Shown piece by piece: positions 50,722-59,415 of a stretch of DNA of 64,000 nt (positions are counted from its first letter, which is position 1; each line of letters opens with the position of its first letter). The notes beneath the pieces were generated by a model that was not told where the DNA came from, ran no database searches, and saw only the letters and a list, made by a program, of their open reading frames with translations. The position numbers and the translations under genes were made by a program. The stretch comes from Thermoleophilales bacterium (GTDB lineage Bacteria > Actinomycetota > Thermoleophilia > Solirubrobacterales > 70-9), in the NCBI GenBank assembly GCA_020636895.1, contig JACJWZ010000001.1, forward strand, positions 1,479,501 through 1,543,500. The letters are read 5' to 3'.

Positions 50722-51497
50722 TGGCAGTCGCGTTGCGCTCCGACCTGACGACGATCGCGGCGATGCTGAGGCGCTCCGCCAACGAGCTGATTCGCGTGCC
50801 GGGAGCGGCGATCCCCGGCGTGCTCGCACCGACGATCTTCTTCCTCGGGCTGACCTCGGTGTTCGGCAGCCTGACGCTGCTGCCGGGCTTCGATACCGAC
50901 AGCTACAAGAGCTTCATGATCCCCGTGAGCATGCTGCAGGGCGCGGGGTTCACCGGAGCCGCCGCCGGCGTCAACCTCGCCCGGGACATCGAGATCGGGC
51001 TCTTCGACCGCTTCCTCGCCTCCCCCGCTCCCCGCTGGGTGCTGCTGACGGGGACCGTGGCCGCGGCCGCGGTGCGCTCCCTGATCCCGGCGACGGTGCT
51101 CTTGATCGTCGCGCTCGCGGTCGGCGCCCACTCCCCCGGGCTCGACGGCCTCGTCGTCGCGATCGCGATGGTGATGGGAACGGCGGTGCTGGCCGCCTGC
51201 TGGGGCGTGACGCTGGCGCTGCGCTTCAAGACGCAGTCGGCGGCGCCGCTGATGCAGTCGGCGATGCTCGCCCTGATCCTCAGCACCACCGCCTACGCCC
51301 CCCAGGATCTGCTGACCGGCTGGCTCGCGACCGTGGCGGCGATCAACCCGATGACGCAGGTCGTCGACGCAACCAGGCAGGGCTTCGTCGGCGGTGTGAC
51401 CTGGGCGGGCACCTGGCCCGGCATCGTCGCCCTGCTCGGCTTCGTCGTCGTGCTCGGCGCGTTCGCGTTGCGCGGCATGCGCCGCACCGCGTTCTAG
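50721..51497 (+). CDS. ABC-2 type permease, DrrB-like (second)
   Basis: 258 residues, homologous to the preceding permease (GAAAGVNLARDIEIGLFDRFLASPAPR, and NPMTQVVDATRQGF). The two likely form a heterodimeric channel with a DrrA-like ATPase dimer. Last gene of the operon; it is followed by palindromic repeats. Confidence 0.92.
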   Translation: MAVALRSDLTTIAAMLRRSANELIRVPGAAIPGVLAPTIFFLGLTSVFGSLTLLPGFDTDSYKSFMIPVSMLQGAGFTGAAAGVNLARDIEIGLFDRFLASPAPRWVLLTGTVAAAAVRSLIPATVLLIVALAVGAHSPGLDGLVVAIAMVMGTAVLAACWGVTLALRFKTQSAAPLMQSAMLALILSTTAYAPQDLLTGWLATVAAINPMTQVVDATRQGFVGGVTWAGTWPGIVALLGFVVVLGAFALRGMRRTAF

Positions 51498-51510
51498 GGC
51501 GAGCCAACCC

Positions 51511-51537
51511 GGAGCCGTTCCCGGGGGACACGTCGGC
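51511..51537. repeat. REP-like element, right half only
   Basis: CCGTTCCCGGGGGACACGTCGG matches the right half of element A at 31649-31698. Together with the spacer and copy C it repeats the A-B dimer layout. Confidence 0.55.
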
Positions 51538-51557
51538 CGGGCGCGCAAAGTCCGCTG

Positions 51558-51606
51558 GACCTGTCACCCCCAAACGGACCTATTCGCCGGTTCTCGGTGA
51601 CAGGTT
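51558..51606. repeat. REP-like 50-bp palindromic element, copy C
   Basis: GACCTGTCACCCC at the left, CTATTCGCCGG in the centre, TCGGTGACAGG at the right. It is the same family as 31649 and 31721, 20 kb away. Confidence 0.7.
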
Positions 51607-51665
51607 CGCCGAAGGGCGGCGAGGGGTCCACCCCGCGCCCGCCAGTCCGCCGAAGGAGGACGCCC

Positions 51666-51884
51666 CTACTTGTAGCGGTAGGTGATCCGGCCCCGGTCGA
51701 GGTCGTAGGGCGAGAGCTCGATCTTCACCCGATCGCCCGGGAGGATGCGGATGTAGTGGCGGCGCATCTTGCCGGAGATGTGGCCGAGGACCTCGTGGTC
51801 GTTGTCGAGCTTCACCTTGAACATGGTGTTGGGCAAGGCCTCGATGACCTCGCCCTCCATCTCGATCTTCTCTTCCTTCGCCAT
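51666..51884 (-). CDS. infA: Translation initiation factor IF-1
   Basis: 72 residues, S1/OB fold, full length. Starts MAKEEKIEMEGEV and carries MFKVKLDNDHEVLGHISGKMR and RITYRYK at the end. It binds the 30S A site during initiation. A 23-codon in-frame upstream extension is not conserved and is rejected. Last gene of the minus-strand housekeeping run. Confidence 0.97.
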   Translation of the reverse strand: MAKEEKIEMEGEVIEALPNTMFKVKLDNDHEVLGHISGKMRRHYIRILPGDRVKIELSPYDLDRGRITYRYK

Positions 51885-51915
51885 GCGGTGCGGCAGGGTA
51901 GCAGCGCGGGAGCGG

Positions 51916-52725
51916 CTACTTGCCCTTGTAGTCGGTGTACTTGCCGGGGCCATCGGTCAGGAAGCTCTCGACGGCGCCCTTCACGTCCTCGGTGTCGAAG
52001 AGGGGTCCGGCTATCTGCGGGACCGCCTCGTCGGCGGCCTCGATCCCCCCGTCGAGGTAGGTGCGGATGATGCGCTTGGTGGCGGCGTGCGCGACCGTGG
52101 GGCCGGCGGCGAGCTGCGCGGCGAACCTCATCCCCTTCTCGACCAGGTCGTCGGGAGCGACCACGCGGTTGATCACGCCCCACTCCAGCATCCTCTCCGC
52201 GTCGTAGAGGCCGCCGGTCATGACGAACTCGCGGGCGCGGGCGGGGCCGGCGCGCTCGGCCATGCGCTGGACGCCGCCGCCGAACGGCGTCAGCCCGACG
52301 ACCCGCTCCACGAGGCCGAACTTGGAGCCCTCCGCCGCCCAGATCATGTCGCAGCCCAAAGCGGCTTCGAGGCCTGCCGTCAGGCAGAGCCCGTGGACGA
52401 GGGCGAGGGTCGGCATCTCGAGCCGCTCGAAGGCCTGCAGCTGCTCGATGCCGTCGCGGGCGAGCCGGGTCCCCTGCTCGGAGCCCTCCACGTCCTTGAA
52501 GACCTTGCCGACGTCGACCCCGCCGGTGAAGACCCTGCCCTCGGCGCGGAACACCATCGCCCGCGCACCCGACGAAGCCACTTGGTCGCGCGCCGCGCCC
52601 ATCGCGTGGAACGTGCGCTCGGTGAAGAGGTTGAGCGGCGGATCGTCGAGGATCAGGACGGCGACGTCGCCCTCCATCTCGAAGCGGATCGGCTCGTCCC
52701 CGGCGGGGATCTCGGTGTCGCTCAT
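51916..52725 (-). CDS. Enoyl-CoA hydratase/isomerase family protein
   Basis: 269 residues, crotonase fold. The oxyanion hole region is LTAGLEAALGCDMIWAAEG, where Glu is seen at the first catalytic position, and FGLVERVVGLTPFGGG carries the second. It begins one base after the HIT gene stop. Substrate not predictable. Confidence 0.88.
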   Translation of the reverse strand: MSDTEIPAGDEPIRFEMEGDVAVLILDDPPLNLFTERTFHAMGAARDQVASSGARAMVFRAEGRVFTGGVDVGKVFKDVEGSEQGTRLARDGIEQLQAFERLEMPTLALVHGLCLTAGLEAALGCDMIWAAEGSKFGLVERVVGLTPFGGGVQRMAERAGPARAREFVMTGGLYDAERMLEWGVINRVVAPDDLVEKGMRFAAQLAAGPTVAHAATKRIIRTYLDGGIEAADEAVPQIAGPLFDTEDVKGAVESFLTDGPGKYTDYKGK

Positions 52726-53154
52726 CTAGCTCTGTCCTCCGTTCCTGATCGTCGCGGCGATGCTCGCGATCTCGTCCATGTCGGCTCCGCGCGGGATCCA
52801 GGGCAGCTTCAGGGGATCGTCCTCGTAGCGGGGGATAACGTGGATGTGGAAGTGGAAGACCGTCTGCCACGCGGCGACGCGGCAGGCGTTGATCAGGTTG
52901 AAGCCGTCGGGCTCGAGCGCCCGCTCCATCCGCTTGGCGATGCGCTGGGCGGCGACCGCGGTGTGGCGCAGGTCTTCCTCGGATATCGCGAGCAGGTCCT
53001 CGCTGTGCTCGCGCGGGATCACCAGCGCGTGTCCCTTCGTCGCGGGGTTGATGTCCATCAGCGTCACGGTGTGCTCGTCCTCGTCGAGCACCTCCGCGGG
53101 CGCTTCGCCCGCGACGATCGCGCAGAAGATGCAGGTGGGGTCCCGGCCGGGCAT
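52726..53154 (-). CDS. HIT family nucleotide-binding protein
   Basis: 142 residues. The catalytic triad motif is HFHIHVIPR, and the N-terminal CIFC with a later His may bind zinc, as in Hint-type proteins. Members hydrolyse AMP-linked or nucleoside phosphoramidate substrates. The ATG gives MPGRDPTCIFCAIVAG, the usual family start. Confidence 0.92.
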   Translation of the reverse strand: MPGRDPTCIFCAIVAGEAPAEVLDEDEHTVTLMDINPATKGHALVIPREHSEDLLAISEEDLRHTAVAAQRIAKRMERALEPDGFNLINACRVAAWQTVFHFHIHVIPRYEDDPLKLPWIPRGADMDEIASIAATIRNGGQS

Positions 53155-53183
53155 GGCGGCGCAGGCTACCGGGGGAGGACCGC

Positions 53184-54608
53184 TCAGGCGGTGAAGTCGC
53201 GCATGTGGGCGATCGCCTGCTCGCGGGTGGAGACCTCGCCGCACCACTGCGCGGCCGCGAGCTCCCGAACCGCCTCCCCGAGGGCGGGCCCGGGCTCGAT
53301 CCCCGCCTCGGCGCCGATCTCGTCGCCTCGCAGCAGCGGCTTGGGCGGCCCTTCGAGCTCCCAGGGAACCGCGACGCCGAGCATCTCCCTCGCGAGCTCG
53401 AGATGGCCCTCGATCGCCCACTCCGGAACGCCGCCGCCCTGGGCCGAGAGCCTGTCGGCGACCGTCAGGAGCGTCGTCTCGACCACCTCATCCCCACAGC
53501 GCTCCAGGTAGCCGAAGACACGCCGCGGTGGCAACGGCCGGTCCCGGACCATGAACCCGAGCACGAGGTGGTCGCGGGTCATCGCGGCGACCTTGCCGGC
53601 CAGGGCGCGCGAGCTCCGCAGCCGCCGGAAGAGCTTCCGCACCATCTCGGCGCCCACCCGGTCGTGGCCCTTGAAGGAGACCCAGCCCTCGTCCGTCTCG
53701 ACCCGGGTCGCGGGCTTGCCGATGTCGTGCAGGAGCGCGGCGAAGCGGAGAGCGCCGCCGCGCGTCAGCCCGTCGGCCAATGGTTGAGCGAGGATGGCGG
53801 CGACCTCACCGCTGACGTCGCCCGCGAAGTGCTGCAGGTCCGCCTCGACCACGAGCAGCCTGCGGAGGACCTCGATCGTGTGGCCGTAGGCGTCGAGATG
53901 GTGGTTCGCGCTCTGGCCGACGCCGCGCAGCGCATCGAGCTCGGGCAGCACACCGGGGAGGGCGTCCAGATCAGCGAGCAGCTCGATCCCGCGGGTCGGA
54001 TCGGGTCCGGCCACGAGCGCCGCGAGCTCGGCGAGCTGCCGCTCCCCGGCGGGCTCCCCCGCCCGTCCGGCGGCAGCGCGAGCGAGCGCGACGGTTCCCT
54101 CATCCAGCGCCAGCCCGAGGCCCGCGGCCAGACGAGCGGCGCGCAGCAGACGCAGCGGATCGTCCTCGAAGGAGCGCGCCGAGACGGCGCGCAGGCGGCG
54201 CGCCTCGAGATCGGCGAGCCCGCCGGTGGGATCGATCGGCGGACCTCCCCCCAGCGGCACGGCGATCGCGTTGACGGTGAAGTCGCGCAGGGCGAGGTCG
54301 GCCTCGATGCCCGTTCCGCGCAGGCCGGCGACGTCGAGTGTCCAACCTCCCTCCCGCGCCGCGACGCGCCAGGTGTCGAACTCAGCCGAGAGCTCGAACG
54401 CGTGCCCATCCTCGGCACCGGCGATCGCACGCGCTGCGCGCTCGACGTCGCCCGCGACCGCGAGGTCGACGTCGGCCACGCGATCACCGCAAAACGCGTC
54501 CCGGACCGCGCCGCCGACGACCCACGCATCGTCGCGGTCGCCGAGCGCGGCACGCGCGGCGCGGACGCCGGCCGCGGCGGCGAGGGTTGACTCGGCCGCG
54601 TCCCTCAA
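53184..54608 (-). CDS. cca: CCA tRNA nucleotidyltransferase with HD domain
   Basis: 474 residues, class II nucleotidyltransferase. VVGGAVRDAF (about 30-39) and the catalytic DVDLAV (Asp-x-Asp) are followed by RRLRAVSARSFEDDPLRLLRAARLAAGL and an HD domain with HDIGK. It adds CCA to tRNA 3' ends; none of the six tRNA genes in this window encodes CCA, in agreement. TTG start overlapping the alr stop (TTGA). Confidence 0.94.
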   Translation of the reverse strand: MRDAAESTLAAAAGVRAARAALGDRDDAWVVGGAVRDAFCGDRVADVDLAVAGDVERAARAIAGAEDGHAFELSAEFDTWRVAAREGGWTLDVAGLRGTGIEADLALRDFTVNAIAVPLGGGPPIDPTGGLADLEARRLRAVSARSFEDDPLRLLRAARLAAGLGLALDEGTVALARAAAGRAGEPAGERQLAELAALVAGPDPTRGIELLADLDALPGVLPELDALRGVGQSANHHLDAYGHTIEVLRRLLVVEADLQHFAGDVSGEVAAILAQPLADGLTRGGALRFAALLHDIGKPATRVETDEGWVSFKGHDRVGAEMVRKLFRRLRSSRALAGKVAAMTRDHLVLGFMVRDRPLPPRRVFGYLERCGDEVVETTLLTVADRLSAQGGGVPEWAIEGHLELAREMLGVAVPWELEGPPKPLLRGDEIGAEAGIEPGPALGEAVRELAAAQWCGEVSTREQAIAHMRDFTA

Positions 54609-55735
54609 CGCCGGTAGGCCCGCGGAACCCGGAGCGAGATCCCGCAGGTGATCTCGTAGTTGATCGTCCCGAGCCGCTCGGCGAGCTCCTCCGCGGCGAT
54701 CTCATCCTCGCCCTGCGCGCCGAGCAGCACCACCGGCGCTCCCATCTCGATCTCTGAGCCCGGCCCGAGATCCACCGTCAGGTTGTCCATGGAGATCGTC
54801 CCGACCCCAGGCACCCGGTGCCCGTCGACGAGCACGTCCGCGCGGTTGCTGAGCCCGCGCCGGTAGCCGTCGCCGTACCCGACCGGGATGACGCCGACCA
54901 GCGTGTCGGACTCCGCCGTCCAGGTGCGCCCGTAGCCGACCGAGTCACCCGCGAGCGCCGCCTTAACCTCGGCGAGGTAGCCGTGCAGCGACATCGCCGG
55001 CTGCAGGCCGTGAGAGGAGGCGTCCTCGCCGAACGGGTCGAGACCGTAGATCGCCACCCCGCAGCGGACCATGTCGAAGTGGAAATCGGCGCCGCGCAGG
55101 GTCGCGGCGCTGTTGGCGGCATGCAGGGTGATCCCGCGGTGCCGCTCCTTGGCGGGCACGGCGACCTCGCGGAAGCGCTGGAGCTGCTCTCGCAGGAAGG
55201 ATTCGTCGTCCTCGTCGGCGGTGGCGAAGTGGGTCCAGAGCCCGCCGAGCTCGACCCGCTCGTCAGCCGCGGCATCGTCGACCAGCGCCTCGATGACGCG
55301 TGGGTCGCGATCACCGAGCCGCCCCATCCCGGTGTCGTACTTGACATGCACGCGCGGCCTGAAGCCGAACATCGCGGCGCGCTCGGAGATCTCGGCGAGG
55401 AAGCCCATGCGCCAGACGGCGATCTCCGCGCGCGCCTGCATCGCCACGTCGAGCTCGGCCCCGGTCAGGGCGCCCATGACGAGGATGGGCGCCTCCGGCA
55501 ACCGGGAGCGAAGTTCGAACGCCTCGGTCGCCGTCGCCACCGCGAGCCGGCTCGCGCCGCCGCGCATCGCCGCCTCCGCGCATTCAGCCATCCCGTGTCC
55601 GTAGCCGTTCGACTTGACGACCGCGCAGAGCTCGGCGTTGCCCTGCAGGCCGAGCTTCAGGTGGCTGCAGTTGCGCTCGATCGCGCCGAGATCGACGACG
55701 GCCATCGCCCGCTGGAAGGGCTCGTGGGCGCTCAT
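54605..55735 (-). CDS. alr: Alanine racemase
   Basis: 376 residues. N-terminal TIM barrel with PLP Lys in AVVKSNGYGHG and the C-terminal beta domain with catalytic Tyr in SVGYGRTW. VKYDTGMGRLG and GTISMDN are further signatures. It makes D-alanine for peptidoglycan. ATG overlaps the nnrD stop (ATGA). A longer in-frame extension lies inside nnrD and is rejected. Confidence 0.95.
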   Translation of the reverse strand: MSAHEPFQRAMAVVDLGAIERNCSHLKLGLQGNAELCAVVKSNGYGHGMAECAEAAMRGGASRLAVATATEAFELRSRLPEAPILVMGALTGAELDVAMQARAEIAVWRMGFLAEISERAAMFGFRPRVHVKYDTGMGRLGDRDPRVIEALVDDAAADERVELGGLWTHFATADEDDESFLREQLQRFREVAVPAKERHRGITLHAANSAATLRGADFHFDMVRCGVAIYGLDPFGEDASSHGLQPAMSLHGYLAEVKAALAGDSVGYGRTWTAESDTLVGVIPVGYGDGYRRGLSNRADVLVDGHRVPGVGTISMDNLTVDLGPGSEIEMGAPVVLLGAQGEDEIAAEELAERLGTINYEITCGISLRVPRAYRR

Positions 55736-57291
55736 CCGTCCGCCCGCAGGCCCTCCGGCAGGCAGGCGATCACGTCGCTCGCGATCACCGACTCGACGCC
55801 GAGCCTCTCGCCGGCGACGCGACCCGCGCGCGAGTGCGCCAGGACACCCGCGCAGGCGGCCTCGAACGCCTCCATCCCGCGGGCCAGCAGCGCGCCGATC
55901 GTCCCCGAGAGGACGTCGCCCGTACCAGCCGTGGCGAGCGCCGGGCTGCCCTCGACGTTGACGGCGAGGCGCTCCCCGGAGGCGACCAGGGTGTCGTCGC
56001 CCTTGAGCACAACCACAGCGCCCGAAGCGTCGGCGGCGCGGCGCACCGAGTCGAGCCGCCGCGCCGCGATCGCGCCGGAGTCGGCACCGAGCAGGCGGCC
56101 GAGCTCGCCCGCGTGCGGGGTGAGGACGGTCGGAGCCGAGCGCGAGGCGAGCGAGGCGAGGTCCGTCCCGAGCGCGTTGAGACCGTCGGCGTCGACGAGC
56201 AGCGGGCAGGGCACGCGCGGCGCCAGGTGCCGAGCGAGCGACGCCGCCTGAGGGGTGCGCCCGAGCCCCGGGCCGAGCACCACCGCCCCGGCGCGCTCGG
56301 CGCGCTCGAGGATCGTCGAGGCGGCGGCGACATCGAGCGAGCCGTCGACGCTGTCGACCCCGACGGTCATCACCTCGGTCAGCTTCGTCTCGAGGATCGG
56401 CTCGAGCGCATCGGGGACCGCGGCCGTCGCGTAGCCGGCCCCCGCGCGTATCGCAGCCATCGACGCCAGGCAGACGGCGCCGGTGAGCCCCCGCGAGCCG
56501 CCGACGACGATCACCTCGCCGGAGGCGAACTTCGTCGACTCCCTGCCGCGCCTGGGGGCGAGCGCCAACACCCGTCCACCGATCGTCCCGCCGGCGGGCG
56601 GCTGCGGGGCGCCCGGCGGGATCCCGATCGGAGCCACGACGAGATCCCCACATCGCCACTTGCCGGGAGCGATCCTGTGCCCGAGCTTGGGAGCGTGGAA
56701 GGTCACCGTCGCGTCCGCCCCGACGCAGGTCTCAGCGGTCTCGCCGGTGGCGGCGTCGACGCCGGAGGGGATGTCGCAGGCGACGACGGGGACCCCGCCC
56801 ATACGAAGCTCGTTCACGGCGGCGATCACACCGGCGACCGGCTCGCGCGGTTCGCCCGCGAAGCCCGTCCCGAAGATCGCGTCGACTATCGCGCCGGCGC
56901 CCGCCAGCGCATCGAGCGCGGGCTCGTCGCCGAGCAGCCGCCAACCGTCGGTGCCGAGCCGCTCCAGGTTGGCCGTCGCGTCGGGGCTGAGCTCGTCGGC
57001 GGGCCACAGCAGCAGGGCCTCGGCGGCGATCCCCGTCTCGCGCAGCAACCGCGCGACCACGAGGCCGTCGCCGCCGTTGTTGCCCTTGCCGCAGACGACG
57101 CGCACGGGACCGCCAACCGCGAGCGCGGCGACCTCACGGGCCAGTGCCGCCCCCGCAGCCTCCATCAGCTCGAGCGAGGGAACACCCTGCTCGTCGATGG
57201 CCCAGCGGTCGACCGCACCCATGCCCGCGGCGTCGAAGAGCGGCTCGAGCCAGTCGGGTTGCGATTCGGGTGCGGCGGGGTCTGCGCTCAC
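55732..57291 (-). CDS. nnr: Bifunctional NAD(P)HX epimerase/dehydratase
   Basis: 519 residues. N-terminal epimerase domain (about 15-230: SLELMEAAG, VVCGKGNNGGDGLVVARLL, VDAIFGTG, DIPSGVDA) and a C-terminal kinase-like ADP-dependent dehydratase (about 235-515: VVGGSRGLTGAVCLA, TPHAGELGRLL, ATAGTGDVLSGTI). It repairs hydrated NADH and NADPH. GTG start, with TAGGCT 10 nt upstream. Confidence 0.94.
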   Translation of the reverse strand: MSADPAAPESQPDWLEPLFDAAGMGAVDRWAIDEQGVPSLELMEAAGAALAREVAALAVGGPVRVVCGKGNNGGDGLVVARLLRETGIAAEALLLWPADELSPDATANLERLGTDGWRLLGDEPALDALAGAGAIVDAIFGTGFAGEPREPVAGVIAAVNELRMGGVPVVACDIPSGVDAATGETAETCVGADATVTFHAPKLGHRIAPGKWRCGDLVVAPIGIPPGAPQPPAGGTIGGRVLALAPRRGRESTKFASGEVIVVGGSRGLTGAVCLASMAAIRAGAGYATAAVPDALEPILETKLTEVMTVGVDSVDGSLDVAAASTILERAERAGAVVLGPGLGRTPQAASLARHLAPRVPCPLLVDADGLNALGTDLASLASRSAPTVLTPHAGELGRLLGADSGAIAARRLDSVRRAADASGAVVVLKGDDTLVASGERLAVNVEGSPALATAGTGDVLSGTIGALLARGMEAFEAACAGVLAHSRAGRVAGERLGVESVIASDVIACLPEGLRADG

Positions 57292-57315
57292 TGCCCCGAT
57301 GAGCCTAGTGGTCGG

Positions 57316-57681
57316 CTAGCGCGCCACGACGACCGCGGCCGCCGTCTCCCGCGAGTGCGTCAGCGAGACCGCCAGGTCGAACCCGTTCGCCGCCGCCGCC
57401 TCGCGGGCGGCCCCGTGGAGGATGAGCGTCGGCACGGGGTCGTCGCCGACCTCGACGTCGCGCGGGCCGCACGCGCCGCCGAGCGCCTTGATGGTCGCCT
57501 CCTTGGCCGCGAACCGCGCCGCGAGGTGGCGGCCGGGACGGGCACGCCGGGAGGCGGCCTGGAGCTCGCGCGGGCGGAAGAGGCGCTCGGCGAGGCGGGG
57601 TCGGCGCGCCAGCGCCGCCTCGACCCGCTCGATCTCGATCAGGTCGATCCCGAGTCCCGGAGCCGCGGGGACGGCGGTCAC
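57316..57681 (-). CDS. acpS: Holo-(acyl-carrier-protein) synthase
   Basis: 121 residues. GIDLIEIERV (metal Asp), RFAAKEATIKAL (catalytic Glu) and SLTHSRETAAAVVV identify the AcpS type. It transfers phosphopantetheine from CoA to ACP. GTG start overlapping the DUF3352 stop (GTGA). Confidence 0.95.
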   Translation of the reverse strand: MTAVPAAPGLGIDLIEIERVEAALARRPRLAERLFRPRELQAASRRARPGRHLAARFAAKEATIKALGGACGPRDVEVGDDPVPTLILHGAAREAAAANGFDLAVSLTHSRETAAAVVVAR

Positions 57682-59324
57682 GGCGTGATCATCGCCGCGG
57701 CTGCGTCGCTGCCCGCATCGTCGGACTCCTTGACGCCGAGCACGAAGCTCCCGACGGTGCGATCTCCGCTCGTCCCTGTCCCCGCCACCATGTAGTCGAT
57801 GGCGTGCAGGTAGGGGGCGGCCTGCGCGTAGTCGGGATCATCGGTCGCGCCCTGCTGGCTCTCGATCAGGGCCAGCAGCGACGGCATGTCGAGGAAGAAC
57901 GTCGGCGTCGCGCCATCGGCGAGGTTGCCGGTCGCGGCCGAGAAGCGGTCGGAGTCCGCGAGCGTCTCGTCGGGGTCGAGCACGCTGTCGACGTTCTCGG
58001 ATCCCGCGGCCATCACCGCCTTGCCGTCACGGACCGCGAACTCGGCGGTGAACGGTGGCGCCGAGACGGTGAATCCGTCGCCCTTGGAGTTCGGGGCGAT
58101 CTCGGCCTGCCGACGCAGGGAGCGGTTCTTCTCGAGCGAGGCCTGGAGCTTGTCGAGCGCAGCGGTGGCGGCCTTGTCGTCGTTCGACTCGGCCACGACG
58201 CCGGCGCCGACCCCGAGCACGGACGTCCCCTCGAAGAAGGCGCCGGCATCACCGATCCAGCCGAGGTCCTTCTCGAGGTTGAGCCCGGTCTTCTTCTCGA
58301 TCTGGTTGAACGGATCGAACTGGGAGGCGTCGACGCCGGGCGGCAACTGGCTCTTCGCCTGCTTGAGCGAGGCCTCGAAGCCCTTCTGGAACTGCTGCAG
58401 CTGGGTCGTGATCTGCTCGCCGACGTCCGTGCTCGCCGTCGCGAACCACGAATCGGCGGGGAAGGTGGTGATCAGGTCGGTCGCCGCCGGCGCGTCGTCC
58501 GGGGTCGGAGCGGAGCCCTCGACCGAGAACGAACTGTCGGTCACGGTTCCCCAGGCCTCGACCGGGCCGTCGGGGATCTGCGCGAACGCCTCGTCGAGCT
58601 GCTTCGACTCCTGGGCGGAGAGATCGGGAGAGGACTTGATCAGGTCGGTGATCGCGGCGCCGTCGGCGTACATCGAGAAGACGCTGTCGTCGGGGGCCTC
58701 GTCGAGCGCCGCGGTCGCGTCGCCGTTGTCGGCAAGCGAGTCGCCTGAGCCGGCGTCGACGGCGGCCTTGAAGGCCTGCTCGGTGCCCACGATGAGGAAG
58801 TCGTTGTCAACCCCGATCGCGGTCCCGTCCTCGGAGTCGAGCTTGTAGCTGACCCCCTCGTAGGTCTCGTCCGACGTCGTGTCGCCGGACTCCTCGAGAG
58901 TGGAGTCGACGAAGCCCTGCGCGGCGTCGGAGTCGGTCGTTGCGACCACCAGCGCCGCATCGGGCTGCTCGGTGTCGAACTGGAAGCCGGAGACGAACAC
59001 GCCGGCGCGGGAGCCGAGCCACGGCTTGATGTCGTCCTCGTAGTTGAGGTCAGTGTCCTCGGCGAGCGAGCTGTTGAGCCCGTCGATGATCTGCGCGCCG
59101 GGGTCGTCCTCGCCGGTCAGCTTGCCCACCGCGGACTCGAGGTTGTCCTTGAGCTCGCCCTCGGGGCGGACGACCATCTCCATGTAGAACGGAGCATCGG
59201 CCGGGACCATCGCGATCGGATCGGGACCCGACTCGGGCTCGTCGTCGGAGCCGCAGGCAGCGGCGAAAAGGGCGATGGCGAGGATGGCGACGGGGAGCGC
59301 GAGGCGCAGGAGCTTGGAGTGCAT
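57678..59324 (-). CDS. DUF3352 lipoprotein
   Basis: 548 residues: lipobox AAACG (Cys about 24), then a DUF3352-type region starting MVPADAPFYMEMVVRPEG. The family is widespread in actinobacteria, outside the membrane, with unknown function. TAGGAT 7 nt before the ATG supports this start. Confidence 0.85.
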   Translation of the reverse strand: MHSKLLRLALPVAILAIALFAAACGSDDEPESGPDPIAMVPADAPFYMEMVVRPEGELKDNLESAVGKLTGEDDPGAQIIDGLNSSLAEDTDLNYEDDIKPWLGSRAGVFVSGFQFDTEQPDAALVVATTDSDAAQGFVDSTLEESGDTTSDETYEGVSYKLDSEDGTAIGVDNDFLIVGTEQAFKAAVDAGSGDSLADNGDATAALDEAPDDSVFSMYADGAAITDLIKSSPDLSAQESKQLDEAFAQIPDGPVEAWGTVTDSSFSVEGSAPTPDDAPAATDLITTFPADSWFATASTDVGEQITTQLQQFQKGFEASLKQAKSQLPPGVDASQFDPFNQIEKKTGLNLEKDLGWIGDAGAFFEGTSVLGVGAGVVAESNDDKAATAALDKLQASLEKNRSLRRQAEIAPNSKGDGFTVSAPPFTAEFAVRDGKAVMAAGSENVDSVLDPDETLADSDRFSAATGNLADGATPTFFLDMPSLLALIESQQGATDDPDYAQAAPYLHAIDYMVAGTGTSGDRTVGSFVLGVKESDDAGSDAAAAMITP

Positions 59325-59331
59325 CGTCGGC

Positions 59332-59337
59332 ATCCTA
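59332..59337 (-). promoter_or_regulatory. Probable -10 element, leaderless
   Basis: TAGGAT on the minus strand lies 7 nt before the ATG at 59324. Confidence 0.5.
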
Positions 59338-59415
59338 GAGATAGGCGACCGGCGCCAAACCAACACGCGAGGCGGACGCGGCGAAGCGCCATGCGCAGCG
59401 CGTCGTGCGGCTCCG

